Shown piece by piece: positions 23,610 through 37,495 of a stretch of 64,000 nucleotides of DNA. The stretch comes from Ficedula albicollis (taxonomy: Eukaryota > Chordata > Aves > Passeriformes > Muscicapidae). Under the pieces are notes generated by a model, which was given only the letters and a program-made list of their open reading frames with translations, was not told where the DNA came from and ran no database searches. The stretch spans positions 75,713,059 through 75,777,058 of the forward strand of contig NC_021674.1 of NCBI RefSeq assembly GCF_000247815.1, written 5' to 3'. The position numbers and the translations under genes are program-made. Each line of letters begins with the position of its first letter. The first letter of the stretch is position 1.

Positions 23610-26270
23610 AATAGGGCTATGTATGAGTGGAAATGTTGAAGTGTCCTTTAACCATTGATATTAAATATTACCCAGAATTAAGAATAAATATAAATTACAA
23701 CCTCTGTTAGATATTACATCTATATGTAGCACACTTTTTAACATTCATTATATATGAGAGTAATCATGTTTTTATTCATGCAAATGTTCTTGTAGGAAGC
23801 ACCTGTAGTGAGCATGGTGTTGTAATGAGATATGTAGGTCATATCATGGAGAATGACTGTAAAATTTAGCCACTTGATGCACTTGCAGGTGTGAAACATC
23901 TCAAAGGCTCTGATCTGATTAAATGAATTTCAAATTGTGTGACAAGAATTAACATGCCCTGTGCAGGACTGGGTGCTGAATGTGCAAAGATATTTATAAA
24001 TTCCTCTTGATGCTCTTAATATTAGGGTAATCAGTTTGCTCTTTCCATTTGTAATATTTATTTCATGTAGTACAAGAGATTGCCGTTTCAAACTATCCAT
24101 GTTTCCTTGGCTTCAGGAAAAAAACCTTTGGATTTTTTTAGTACATCTCTCCCCTGGTTGCTGTCTTCATTGCTATCTCCAAATCATGAGGCTCAGGACA
24201 ACACAAGGCCAAGGACAGAATTTTGCTTTGCACATTCTTTGTATAAGGTTCTGTTTTTCACAATGTTTTTATTTTCTTTTTTTTTTTTTTAATTTTCACA
24301 TCAAAATCAACTCAGAGGACAGGTTTCAATATCACGCCAGCCCCTGTCACCAACAGACCAAAGGGACATGCTACTCATGTCCTCTGCCTTCCATCCTCCA
24401 GGGATGCAGCCCTTCCTCTCCTTGCAGACCTACCACTTGCACTCAGAGCAAGTCTCAAGCGACTGCATTTGTTGCAAGATGCCTTCACTCTGTGAAGTGT
24501 GCTCCACTTTTCTATATCTCAATCTGACTTCTGTAAAGAGTCTAAAGTTACTCAAGTCTGAATGACATACCTAATCCACCAGTAGTTAGAGCTGAACCAT
24601 GGCTCAAGGCTTTCCTTATCCCATAGTCCGAAATGAAGCTTGGTTTCTCTCTCAGAAGAGCCCAGGCTTTATCTGGGCCATCAAGTCAGCCGGGAAACCA
24701 TGCAAGTTAATTGGAAGCATTAAACTGAGAAGGATTCTTAATCAAGCCATGACCGCTATTAGCAACTGAGTACTGGGGTAAAGGTGGATAATAATTTTTT
24801 ACTATACATAATGATTGTCTTAAATTTGCACATTAGGCAAATCCTCAAACAGTGCACAGGGTCACAAGAAATCATGCTCTGAGGTTCAGCAGTTGCACAA
24901 ATACACAGAGAGCTTCCGTGAACCAGAGAAATGAAACCTGTCCAAGATCCTAAAAGCTCCCAAACCGACATGTAGCTTTAATGTGAGCAACTGTAAGATG
25001 ATTTAATTTTTTTTTCAGATCAAATACACAAAGTTCTGGATGTAATTCTGTTAAGCAGTTTTACATCTTGCCACTAGGATTTTTTTTTTTCCTCTGTGCT
25101 AAGCTTTAATATCCTTTAAAATGCATTAATGTGTCTTTGGAACAGACGCTTAGAGACTCCTGCACGCTTTGAATATTTCCACTTTAAAGAGGGTTTTCAA
25201 TACGTACTGAGACTCTATGTACCATCTCACTGGCACCAGTGCTTGTAAAACACTAAGGAAAATGTCTCCTTGCCCAAAACATGTCCAGCAAGAAAAATCT
25301 TGCTTCAGGTCATCCCACAGTTAAGGAAAAACAAAAGGTGAGACCATATAAAGCGCTTCTTGGAGATGTATGCAAGTATTTGTTTCTCTTTCAGTTGACT
25401 CCCATCTCAGAGGCTTGCATTTGAATTTCAGGTCTGAGCAGTTCCTGTATGCCAAAGAGAAGCCAGGGCAAAGCCAGTAAACTCCAACCAAATTCTTTCA
25501 AAAAGCTATGTGTGCCCTTGCCTTCTTTTTGTCTTTAAACGCTATAAAACAGCTCAATATAATGGTAGGAGTTCATGTATTAGAAGGGTTAATTTCAGAC
25601 AAATAAGATATGACTTTTAGCAAAAGGTTCATCATGCACTGTCTAAACTCCATGACTGTGAATAAGCCTGAGTTCTAACAAGCCTCACATAGTTTCATTT
25701 TTATTGCAAAGAACTTCCACATGAAATATCTAAATAAGACCACATGTTACCACCCTAGAATGATTAATATTAGACAGGTAGGGCTGACAAAAATGTCACT
25801 ATAATACTATTTTGTAAAAAAACTGTTTATTTTGTAATTTCATCCTCTGGACATCTCTCAATGCTTAGTTGAGTAATTTTGGTTAGACACTTCAGTGCTT
25901 CTCAACTGGCTTTTGTCTTGAAAAGACACACTGGAAGAAAGACTTGAAAACTAGTCCTGCATGCAGCAGCAAATATCTTCTAGTGCTCTGATTGTATTGC
26001 TGAACTAGCATGCAACTGCAGAATTATCCCACTCTCTGCATGGATCTCAAGTGCACTTTCAAAATGAGTTCTTTCTTTCCTATCAGCACTGAAGCTGCTT
26101 GGTAAATGCCTTTTACAGATCTACTGACATTCATGCTTTTTAAATAATAACTTTACGGACACTCCAAATAATGAAACAGAGTTCATGAGAAAATGTAATT
26201 GACCATCTACTTCCTTGTGGGTCTGAGGAGGGCTTTGCACAGAAGCTGGCAAAATGAAAGTGTGGCATGC
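23610..26270. other. Non-coding stretch, nothing recognised
   Basis: The 163-codon plus-strand frame at 24036-24527 is the longest non-repetitive frame in the window. It is pyrimidine-rich, with a T-run-encoded phenylalanine stretch in the middle and no family resemblance, so I treat it as chance. Confidence 0.5.
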
Positions 26271-26280
26271 AGGAAGGATG

Positions 26281-26438
26281 TGAGGATTGATTTGCTATGG
26301 AAACCTGACGAAACTCAATGGAGAACTTTGTAGTTTGATGAAAACAAAAATTAAAGCTATGAGGATTGATTTGCTATGGAAACCTGACAAAACTCAATGG
26401 AGAATTTTGTAGTTTGATGAAAACAAAAATTAAAGCTA
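26281..26438. repeat. Two-copy tandem duplication, 79-bp unit
   Basis: Unit 1 is 26281-26359 and unit 2 is 26360-26438. There are two substitutions: G to A in CTGACGAAAC/CTGACAAAAC and C to T in GAACTTTG/GAATTTTG. Both are CpG- or C-to-T-type changes. There is no spacer. Confidence 0.95.
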
Positions 26439-26689
26439 ATTATAACAAACAAAATGATAGTAGTATATATAAACCACAAAACTACCACAGCATGCAGGCT
26501 AAAGTGCAATAAGAGGCATATCATCCCTTTAAGTTGAATAAACCCCTCCCAAAAAGAGGAAAAAAAAGTGCATGCACAGACTCAGAGTTGTGAAATCTGT
26601 TTTCTTCTAAGGGACAGGACTTTTCAAGAAGTTGCAAGTGCATCTAAATGTGCATTAGCACATGGCATGAGGAACAAAGAAAAGAAATT

Positions 26690-26970
26690 TGAGGTGGGCA
26701 TGAAGTTGTAGGGTTAGGAAGTTGCTGGGATCACATGGATGCTGTGGGACAGCTTCCACAACTGCAGTGCTGCAATAAGTGGATACCAGATCTTCAGGAG
26801 GGATGGGCTAGGATGGAAAGGAGGAAGAGTTTGACTGCATGTGAAAGCAGCAGAGATGCCTGGAGCTCTGCCTAGGGGTGAATGATGAGCCAGCTGAGAC
26901 TTTGTGGGTTAAGAATAGTGTGCAGGCAGGCACAAGCAATGTTGCAGTGAGAGTCTGTTGCCCTCACCAC
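26690..26970 (+). mobile_element. CR1 LINE internal fragment
   Basis: The order of recognisable blocks matches the internal CR1 consensus as I recall it: a GGGATCACATGGATGCTGTG block, then GACAGCTTCCACAACTGCAG, AGTGCTGCAATAAGTGGATA, CAGGAGGGATGGGCTAGG and, near the end, GTGAGAGTCTGTTG. This corresponds to the 5' part of the reverse transcriptase polyprotein reading frame, in the endonuclease-coding region. Many indels and stops mark an old, dead copy. Confidence 0.8.
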
Positions 26971-27099
26971 TGTGCAATGTAGTTTGGTGAACCCCTTTAG
27001 GTATCCATGACTGAAGAGAGATGCACAGGAATCAAGGACATAGCCCTTTGCATTCTATGCCAACCACATAAAAATGCTCAAAGTGAGAAGTCTAAAAAA

Positions 27100-28240
27100 A
27101 GGTGGTAAAGTCAAAGACTTCTACTTAATAGTGTGAGCTGTGTCAGAGGCAAGTCAAAGGAGCTTATGCAGTAACTAAAGTAACACTAGAAAGGAAGAGC
27201 AGAGCTGAAAGTTTGTAGTGTATATATTACCAGCAAGTCAATGTGTTAAGGAAATGTAGCCATAAATTTCCTAGAGAAAAACATACTTTTCTATTAGTTA
27301 AATTATGTTCCATGTTTTCTGGTAACATCTATTTTAAACTACACTGTACTGTAAAGGCAAGGGTTTAGAATGGTCTAAATTAGTCTATGGTGATTACCCA
27401 CATTGTGCAACTTACTACTGTTTTATTAATGCAAGATTAAAGATAATACTTTACTGGAAGAGATAACAGCAGAATTAACCTCTATTTACCTTGACATAAT
27501 AAAGATTTAATAAAACATGGGAAAATGTCAATGAACAGCATAATTATTCTAACATGAAATTTAAATGTAACTTAATTCAGTATTCTGCATATTTAATGCT
27601 TTAAGATTAGTCATCATTGTTCTTTTCTCTCTCTAACAATGCATACTTAAAAATATTTCAAGCAGACTCAGACAACTCACTTATTAAACGTATACTAATT
27701 TATTTTCAGTTTCAGAAACATTAAACCTAACCCCCCCCTTTTTTTTAAAATATATTCACCAAACCCCTGCAACCAATACATATCTCCATATCGTGCCCTT
27801 GTCCAAATTTTTTACTATTGAATCAAAGAAGATCCTTGCAGTTTTATTATATCAGACAGGCATCAAAGGGGCAGAACACATAGGATTGAAAAATAACACA
27901 GCTGCACTTTGCAATGGACTATTCTGTATCTGGCCGTGTTTTGTTGTTCATGTAATACTTTTCAATAAACAAAGATGTCAATCAACTTTCTTTGCAGCAC
28001 ATCACATTTCAGATTTAAACCACTTCAGACACAGAGCTGCCCCAAGCTCACACGTTTAACAGATAAAAATTCAGCTTTCTGTCAAGGCAGAATACAGTAT
28101 TGATTGTAGACTGTATTTAGGCTGGTGTCTGTTGGAGCTATATTACTTTCAAACTCATACAAAGTCTACTGTGGACACATAACACAAAAAAATGTTTCTT
28201 TTTTTGTGTAATTTTTTTTAACTTTCTACATTGATTAGTG
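27100..28240. other. Non-coding stretch, nothing recognised
   Basis: AT-rich, no repeat family or long frame recognised. Confidence 0.45.
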
Positions 28241-28260
28241 ACAATTTCTAAATAAATGAC

Positions 28261-28662
<402 letters not shown>

Positions 28663-28699
28663 GAGTCTATCCAGAAATCAGTGATGGGGGAAGTTACAA

Positions 28700-29900
28700 A
28701 AACACGATAGTAATCATGAAAACTTTGATCACTTGATTTGATTCTAGTGCTTTGTAAATTAGCATAATTATTCAAACATGCTTCATTAAAAATCACGACT
28801 GTACAAGTCCTTCAGTTTAATGATCCAAGAACATACAGAATGAGCTAAGCTTTAAATAAATACATCAACTTTGTACTAGATGGCCATGTCAGAGACTGAC
28901 AGGTTATTTATTTTAAATAAAATACCGAATGCTCTCTTGTTCCTTGAACAATGCTGGAGACTGATGACTTGCTAAAAGGTGCAGCATGTTAGCTAGTATA
29001 TCTTACTGTTTATCCTCACATCCACCTGTACTTCTCCTGGGATCCCATAAGGTTGGATATCATGTCACTCCTAAGCTACTGGGAGATTGGCATAAAATCG
29101 CAGTAAATCTCCAACTAATTACATTTGAACTGTAGGTGTCACAGTTGGTTTTGACCTTTAAAGTTTGGCAGAAGTTTGACAGTCTTTAAGGTGGCCCCAC
29201 GCTCTGCAATACCTTTTCTGTCAAAATTTAAAGGAATGAATAGGCTGCAAAATTAAATATGCATTAAAAAGTAAACAAAATACCCTGTTTATTAATATAT
29301 AATGTCCCAGAAAAATCAAAAAAATACACTTATCCATGGCAACCAAAATCCTTGAGAATGTGCTGACATTCTCCTAAAACTGTAGCTGACAAAACACCAG
29401 TTGGCATCATTGGAGGGTTAAGAAAAACTTAAGAAATTTGACAGAGGAAAGGGAAAACAAAATCCTAGTTAAGCTGTCGCTCTCTGCTTAATTCCATATA
29501 TACATTTATCTTGAGATGAGGCAGGGCAGCTCTTGTGAGTGGCTGTGAGTCAGGTTCCCATTAGATTGTTATTCTTAATCTGACTCTTTAGTTTGGGACT
29601 TTGTTTTGTAAGTATTGGATAATTTTATAATCAATAATTAACAATTATTAACAATTATCTCTGCAGTGAAGTATCATTTTAGAGCTCCACTACCACCAAA
29701 ACCAAAAAACCAACCCTCCACCCCTCCAAAAAAAATTCCCAAACAGCAACAACAAAACCCACAGCTGGTTGCCCAGAAAAATACTGCATTAAATCTCTTC
29801 CTGCTGGCTTTCCAGCCATGATTGCAAATGCTCTACTGTCCAGACTGTGAACATCCCAGCTGCCACCCAGGGACTTTTGAAAACTGAAACAAAGCCATGT
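28700..29900. other. Non-coding stretch, nothing recognised
   Basis: No convincing frame or repeat family; ordinary AT-rich sequence. Confidence 0.45.
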
Positions 29901-29942
29901 GGCAGCAATACTAATAGCTGGAACAGAAACCCTTATGTAACC

Positions 29943-30068
29943 ATGGAATTGTAGAATGGTTTGGGTTGCAAGGGTACCTTGAACATCATCAACTTCCAAC
30001 CCCCATCCTGTGGGCAGGTACACCTTCAACTAGACCAGGTTATCAGTTCCACCACATCCAATCTGTCC
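29943..30068 (-). mobile_element. CR1 LINE 3' end fragment
   Basis: The plus strand reads GTAGAATGGTTTGGGTTGCA, then AAGGGTACCTTGAACATCAT, CTTCCAACCCCCATCCTG, GGGCAGGTACACCTTCAACT and AGACCAGGTTATCAG. This is the reverse complement of the conserved 3' region of avian CR1. The element is 5'-truncated. It accounts for the 116-codon minus-strand frame that overlaps it. Confidence 0.9.
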
Positions 30069-30099
30069 CTTTTTTAAAAAAAATTCAAACAGAAATTTG

Positions 30100-33000
30100 C
30101 AAGAAAGGAAATTAAGAATATTAGCACTTTATTACATTTAAAAATTTGGGCTTATGGGTCCATATACATCAATTTAAATGAAAATACTAAAGTACTTTTA
30201 AAGGAAAAGGGAAAGACTTCTGGTAGGGTTAATTATTTCTCATACTTACCTGCAAATCATTACGTTTCTGCAAATTCTACATAGATTTTTTCATACAATT
30301 TTGAATTTAGCATGACTTAATCCAGACTTAAATCTCAGTGATAGATTATTAAGATCATGTGTTTCATTCTGTCTGTATGCTGTTAGCTATTATTTGTAGA
30401 GAAGCAGTTTTTTGAAAACTCTGGAACTAAATGTTCTCTTTCAACATCAAGGATTGTGTAGTTTAGGGGGAAAAAAACACAAAGTAGGTTATTGCAAACT
30501 CACAAATTATATTGGAGACAGGAGTCTACAAATAATCATGCACATCCTAGTATTGTTTGTTGCTCCTGAGGGAAAACTTCATGTTTATCAGGTCACTAAT
30601 AAAAAGAATTGGAGAATAAAAGATTGAGTTTACTTTGTCTTACAAAGACAGGATAAAAACACTTAAGAGTTGCAAATAAGGGAAATTAATTTCAAAGAAC
30701 AGGTCAAAAATAAGAAAGACCATCTCTAAACTTATTTATCTGTTGAGAGCTAGCTGTGCTAATTATTTCACAATTCCAGCTACCCTGTAGAGCTGGCCAC
30801 AAAAATTTACTGAATAAGACAGGACTGGCATTCTCTGGAGAGATCTCAGAGCTATGTACACTCTCCTCTTTTTAAAGCAGGCTACCCAGGCACTCTCCCT
30901 CCCATTGGAACGTGCAAAATAACAAGAAATGAAAATGTTGATTACATTTATTTCCTCCTCCATGCTGTAATTTCCAATCCCTTCTTTTCCTGGCCTCGAG
31001 AATGATCAAGCACTAAAACATCACATGGTAATGCAGAGGATTAGAGCATTTCCCACCACCCTGCCCCAACCCAATTAACCTCTTTTAATTAATATTTCTG
31101 CTGCGTTGCTTAATTTGCACTTCTTATTCTGGCTTCTTTTCATGGCTTCTTTTTCTCACATTTTGAAGACATGCAGGTACAATTTCTAAGTAACAGTCTT
31201 TAAAAGCCAATACTGTTGTAATAATAATTTTTAGATTATAATGGTTACTCGGCCATGAATCTAGTGTAAAGACACACATGACATAATTAATGGAGAAATT
31301 CACAATGAAGATCTTAAATTCAGTGACATGCATCCATACACTCAGTTTATTTAGGGAGATCCTATTGGGAACACTATCACAGGGCTACAAACGAAAAAAA
31401 AAAGCCACTATAAAATTTAAAAGTTCTTCTATCGGAGCAATGTGAGAGGTTTTTCAGTTTTAGTCTTTGGGCAAGATATTTTTACCGTATTGCAATAATA
31501 CTTTTTTTCTGGTGACCACAGGGACAACATTTTTGTTCATGCGGGAACCCTGGATCAAATGATAGCTGAGAGACTATTTTAAATTTATGTAGCCTCAATT
31601 TTCAGCCTACAGGTCATTCAAGCTCAACATTTCATTAATGAAATGCTGTCAATATTTCCCTGATATTGCCACAGGTTGACATATGGCATTATTCCAGTGT
31701 AAGATTTTCACACATTAGTGACTGGAAAATCAAGAATATTCCCCAAGACACCTGAGGTATGATTAATTTTCTAATAGTCTTTCTGTATCAGTTTGAGAGG
31801 AAGAGAGGGATCTTCCAGGGAAGAAAGAAAGTGGCAACACTAGAAAGAAGACAGCCTTGGCTTCTTGCCTGGAGCACTGACTTGGCCAGCTGCCCTGCAT
31901 GAAAACCTTTGCCATCCTGAAGCCCAAATATGATGCCAGCAGCAAGGCAACAGCTTGTAATGTACCTTGAGCAGAAATAATGGCAACATTATTGCATAAA
32001 ACCATCGGAGAGAAAGAGGAGTTAGTGCTGAGGGTAAAATAAAGGTGAGCGTGTTCTATCTGTTCCGTTTGGGATGGGAGTCTGTCACCATTTTCGAAGG
32101 TTAAAGCAAAGTCAAGGGAAAAAAAACAGTGCTGAAGATTTGATAGAGGAAGCAGATGCTCGGGGATGTCCTTTGCTAAGTTGAGTATTAAGGCCAACTT
32201 TCACATGTATGAAATTAAGAAAGCTGGACAGATTTGGCATCTGAATAGGTCCAGGTCTGCTCCTCATTAGGTACGCATGGACATCTTAGAGATGGGGGAA
32301 CAGTTTTTAGTGAGATTGTCATTGCTGAGACCCCCAAACACTCCAGTCTAGACTGCCTATTTTTTTTCTAATCTAACTGCCTTTTAATAGAATAAAATGC
32401 ATTAACCACACGTGAACAGGAAGGCTAAAGAACAATTAAACCACTTTCAGGACTGTGCTTTGAAAAAAAACCCCTCACTTATTTCCCATTTTCCCACATG
32501 GTTTTGTATTTTTGAGGCATCTGCAATCAAAGAGCTAAATGGCTAAAATAACCTAAATATAAAATTTGTAAAACCATTTTCTTGCTGGTTAAGCATGTAT
32601 CAAGCAGCATCGCTGATGAAAAGCAACAGTTGCTTTTTAAGCCCTAAAATTTGTAATGGAATTTGTACTGAACTGAAATTTGTACTGGAAATGCTGACAA
32701 GGCCAGTAGCCCTTGCAGATTTAGCAGTGCTGCTACAACACACATGAAGTAAAGCAGTACTAGTCTTGAACACAAATTACACTATCCAATGTACAAAAGT
32801 CTGCTGTCTCCTTCCAACAAACTTCATTATCAGAAAGCAGGTTTGGATTGCTAAGCATAGGAATGATAAAAATGAATGTTAAAGACAGCCCATCCAACAC
32901 ATTAATTTCCAGTTTCAGGGAGACAGGATGTGCACAGCAAGATAGACAGACACAGACACAGATTACTAGTATTATAAATATGCAACGTGTATTTAACTCA

Positions 33001-33240
33001 TGACATCTCTTATGTTATTTTTCAGTTGTTGTCAATGTGGTGTAGGCAAGGTTTTTATACCCCTGTGTATCCATATATGAGTTTCTCCTACTGCAAGTTA
33101 CCCTTGCTGCAGAACAAATCTTTGTTCATGATGGGAAGTACAGCTTTGTTCCTTTCTGTAGTGTTTTTCCCATTCACCGTGGGCTTAAGATTGCTGAGCC
33201 AGTGGAAGAGCAGAAACCAATGTCTTTAAGTGCAGAATAC
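30100..33240. other. Mostly non-coding stretch
   Basis: The notable element is a 144-codon minus-strand frame at 31763-32197. It looks like chance overall, but inside it 31966-32027 has splice-like borders (see findings). Otherwise nothing is recognised. Confidence 0.45.
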
Positions 33241-33307
33241 TGACAAAGAGACAGAATGGAAACCCGTCTCTTTGTAAGTGGAAAATCCTGCTCTGGAAAA
33301 GAAGGTG

Positions 33308-33895
33308 TGTTTTGGTCTAACAGCTGTCAACTAAGTCCCACACAGCCACTCACTCACTCACACTGCAGCAGGGAGGGGGCAACAATCAGAAGAATAAAAG
33401 TAAGAAAACCCTTGTTTTGAGCTGAAAACAGTTTAATGGGTAAAGGAAAAGCCATGCACACAAGCAGAGTAAACAAGGGAATTCATTCACTGCTTCCCAC
33501 GGGCAGGCAGCTGTTCTACCATTCCTAGGAAATCAGGGCTCCATTACAATCAATGATGAGTTGGGATGACAAACACCGTCACCACCACTCTCAATGTCCA
33601 GCCCCTTCCTTCTTCTTCCCTCAGCTTTATATGGTGACCATGATGCCTTATGGAGCGGAATGTCTCTTGGGTCAGTGGGGTTCAGCTGTCCCAGCTGTGT
33701 CCCCTCCCAGTTCTAGTCTACTCACTGTTAGATTGGGGTGAGAAGCAGAAAAACACCTTGACTCCATGCAAGAACTGCTCAGCGGTAATGAAAACATCCC
33801 TGCATTAACACCACTGTTTCTAGTACAAATCCAAAACATTGCCCCTGCTAGCTACTGTGAAGAAAATTGACACTATCCCAGCCAAAACCAGTGCA
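33308..33895 (-). mobile_element. Solo LTR of an avian endogenous retrovirus (ERVL-like)
   Basis: On the minus strand the element starts TGCACTGGTTTTGGCTGGGA and ends with GTTAGACCAAAACA, giving the TG..CA termini of an LTR. Internal blocks match the bird LTR family I recall, including the reverse of CACTCACTCACTCACACTGC, GGGCAGGCAGCTGTTC and CTTCTTCCCTCAGCTTTATA. A TATA box (CCATATAAAGC) lies at 33624-33634 on the minus strand, in the expected promoter region. The 5-base flanks AGGTG and AAGTG could be a target-site duplication with one mismatch. No internal retroviral genes adjoin it, so it is a solo LTR, old and diverged. The family assignment (ERVL-like) is tentative. Confidence 0.82.
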
Positions 33896-33899
33896 AAGT

Positions 33900-36800
33900 G
33901 TCTAGGATCAGCCATTATAGACCTTAAGGTCACTCTGGTGAAAATAAAAGTTCGTCTTTTTGTGCTTTTTGCCAGCAGTGAAGCAAACCTGAAAGAGATG
34001 CACATTAGGAGACACATACCATCTCATGGGATATAATGGATAAGCCAAATTTCAGAAATAGCTTTTGAATGAGAATAGTTGGAGAAGTTATCCCAGGGGC
34101 TCAACTGCACATCAAGTGTAAGGACATCCTCTCCCCTCACCAATCTGCCAACGCTTGAAAAGAAGAGGCTTGTGAAGTGTTCCTGGCCATGCTGGGTCAA
34201 AACATGATGGGAAACCAGGATGGCATGAGAAAAACCTGGCAGAAGCTGCACCCATGTGGCATACACCAATGGCAGAAACACGTTCTCTAGGGTTCAGGAA
34301 AAAAATATCTTTAGGCTCTAAAAGCCAGTGCAGTTTTGCTTGTCTCTTGAATGATGCCATATGGGGTGCATTTAAGCCAAAACCAATCAGTAAAACTGGT
34401 ATTTGACTAAAATAAAATCTTGCAGCGCACATAGAAATACAATTAATACCTCAGTATGTAATTCCATTGAAGTTGTATGAATTTTACCAATATATTTCTC
34501 AAGAAGTATTTTTTCTGTGCAATGACTGAGTGTATGTGAAACATTTTGTTCTTTCCAAATGAGCACCCAGGGTATATCCTCTTCGAGGTTAGAGGCCTAG
34601 CTGTCTCATCAAAACAACATTTTTCATGGTTTCTGCTTGTACTTTCCAGCAATGTTCTGATATAATAAAAGTATAGCTTTTTTTGTCATAGCACTTATTC
34701 ATCCGGATTCAATTCAGTACATACACATTGCTGACGATAACAGAGATCAGAGAAAAAGATTGCCCAACCATATTCCTATTTGTCAAAGGAGATGATCTTT
34801 CTTTTTAAAGAAAATTTAGAAATAAATTTTAATTTCTTTCTTCTCATTTTGACAACCAAGATAGAAGCATAAGCTTCAAAATTCAGGTTTGGTCTGAGTC
34901 CATATTCAAAGTTTTGAGATGCTTCAGGATGCTAATTTCAGGATTTTGATTTCTATCCTTGCAGAGATAGAAACCACATTTTGCAGATGTAAGAATAAGG
35001 CTGAACTCCAAACCCCACAGATTTTTTACATCCAGGGTGATCGGGCAGATCCACCAATCACAGATTTCTGTAAAATTGCACATAACTCCATGGCCAGTGT
35101 GATAGTGTAACTGAATAATGTTCACAACTAATGCTGTCTAGTAACCAAACTGCCTCCAGCTTTTCAGAACAACAGAAAAGTTTCAGGATCTGAGCTTTAC
35201 TGAAAAGAAGAGCATCCGACCAATCTACAAAGTTCCTATTGGTCTTTAAAGCAGAAAACATCATGAGTGGGTTGTTAGATGAATTTAGCAGCAGGGAAGC
35301 CTGCAGCTCATCAGCTTTCTCTTCCTCAACAGTACTTATTGCAGTTAAGAGGAATTATTGCTGGGGTTCTCCAAGCATGGTGATGTTTTTGTTATAATAA
35401 AAAACTCTGAACAATGCAATTGCACACCCCCCCCAATTATCCTTTTTGTTTCTCCACTGTAAGGATGCACTCTTTATAATGTGCAAGATTTATATTTTGA
35501 CTGCCAAACTACAATGCACGTATAGAGACCAACAAAATAATGGCTAGTATTGCTAGCCAGATGGACAAAGCAAACCTGAGCAAGACACACAGACTGGGTG
35601 AACTGCTTTTCTTCACATACTTGCTTCTTCTCACATTCTTCATAGGAACAGCTTTTCTTATATAAGCTTGTTAATTTACTTACGATGACCATAAAGTCTT
35701 CATCACAAAATTCATATTTTGCTTTGAAAGAAAAAGGCTTTTGCAGAAATACTGGTCATGCTGTTATCAACAGGATCCTTCTCTTTAGCTCAGGAGTGTC
35801 TCAGCATTTGCAGTACTTTCATAAGAGTTTTCTCAAAAAGCTCCAAATAAAGAAAGAGGCCTGAAAAAATCTGCAGACAAAGCTTTCAGAAGTCCTACCC
35901 TGCATGTGAGCACACCTAGGTGTGGATGATCTATGACCCTGTGAGGAAATACTGGTGTTTCTTTACAAACATTGGGGACCTTCCATCAGGCTTGGAAGAA
36001 AAAACTCCTAGTCTCTGCTGGACATCTCTCATTCCTAGCCAATATGTGGTGTAGAAGGAGAGATCCACCAGTGCTGCACATCACTAGCAGTGTTAGTGTA
36101 TTGTATACAGTCAGTTTCCACCTTGTTAGTAACGATTGTCACAATCAGTCTTCCCTACACATCCAGTAGGAAATATCTAGCCATCAGCACTGCTGAGCAG
36201 CACCATAAAGTAATGAGTTGATTTAATGAGTAATGGAAGGAAAATGGCCGTATCTATATCTATAAGCAACAGAGAAACAGAAGCGTGACACTACAAAATT
36301 AAAATATTCCTCCCCATTTTTTTCATTATTAAGTATTTGAGAAAGGTAGACAAGAAAAAGCAACTTTTAAGTCAAATCCAAAAATGGTCATTTCAGCAGA
36401 AACAATTGACAGTACAAGAAATAATCACACTTCACCTCACTGTTGATTTGATTCTTGAATGTGCTGGGTGTGTAAAATAATGCAAGCCTATAATAACAGA
36501 AGACAGGTAAAAAGATTTCCATTTTCTGTTTTGCTACTCCCTGGCTGGAAGACCAAAAAGATATTTCTGACCTCTAGATATATTATTTATTTACAGCCTA
36601 CAAAACAGACACAATAGAACAGAATCAAACTGTGACATTTAATTAATATTTGGAAAGCAATAGGACATCAGTAGACAATAAGAATTATATATTTGCCAAG
36701 TACACATTTTGCTCCCCATAAAATACATCTGTCAATATTTGAAGAAAATGCAAGATGTCTTTTATTCTGCTCTTGGAATGAACCTATTTCCCTTTATAAA

Positions 36801-37430
36801 ATGTGTTCCATTTTATAGCAATCTTCAGAGATTGGTTCCCTCTATCTTCTTGCTGATTAATGCCTGAAAAATGCTTCAGTGTTTAAAAAAGTGGCACAAA
36901 TGGGGTGAGGACTGCCCTGAAAATAATCACTTGACAGGCATGTTATTCACATGATACTGATAAAGCCCAGTGCTGTTTTCCTTCGGGTAAAAGGGGCTTC
37001 ATCCCTTACCATACAAATAGCATAAAATATGCAAATAAATCTTGCATTCAACAAGTCAAATATTCTGCATATTTAATTTACAAGTTAATAAAATTCAAAC
37101 CATTTTGAAAGCTACAAGCAAACTATGTAATAAAAGACATAGCACATGGCAGAAGCTGTACTTCTGCTCATTGATAAATTATTTTCTAGAATTCACATTA
37201 ACAACCACATTACTGAAGTGCTCTCTAGCCCTCCAGTGTTACAGTTCAAGGTAATATGTGAAAGATTTGAACATTCTTAAGGAAGAAAATCTCCAGAGTG
37301 TGTAGATGGCAGCTTTGCTCACTGGGAGATTACAGTGGCTTTTATATCTGTTACAAACCTGCAGTTACACTGATAACTTCAAAAGTGGAATATTATATAT
37401 CATGCTAAAATTCTCCACCAGCCCATTATG
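33900..37430. other. Mostly non-coding stretch
   Basis: Contains two very short minus-strand candidate exons (35030-35067 and 35684-35721; see findings). No repeat family recognised. Confidence 0.4.
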
Positions 37431-37435
37431 TCCTT

Positions 37436-37495
37436 TCTTTGTTTCTTCTGTGCTTGCTTTTTTTCCCTTTTTTTTTTCTTTTTTTTTTCTTCATT
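37436..37495 (+). repeat. Pyrimidine-rich tract
   Basis: A nearly pure T/C stretch of about 60 bases ending in TTCATTTAG. It would serve as a splice acceptor on the plus strand, but the following 39 bases before a GTTAGA donor are too short to call an exon. Confidence 0.7.

Noticed and set aside
24036..24527. 163-codon plus-strand frame
   Set aside because: Pyrimidine-rich with a T-run phenylalanine block and no family resemblance; this length is near what chance allows in the window.
29679..30029. 116-codon minus-strand frame
   Set aside because: Overlaps the conserved non-coding 3' region of a CR1 copy.
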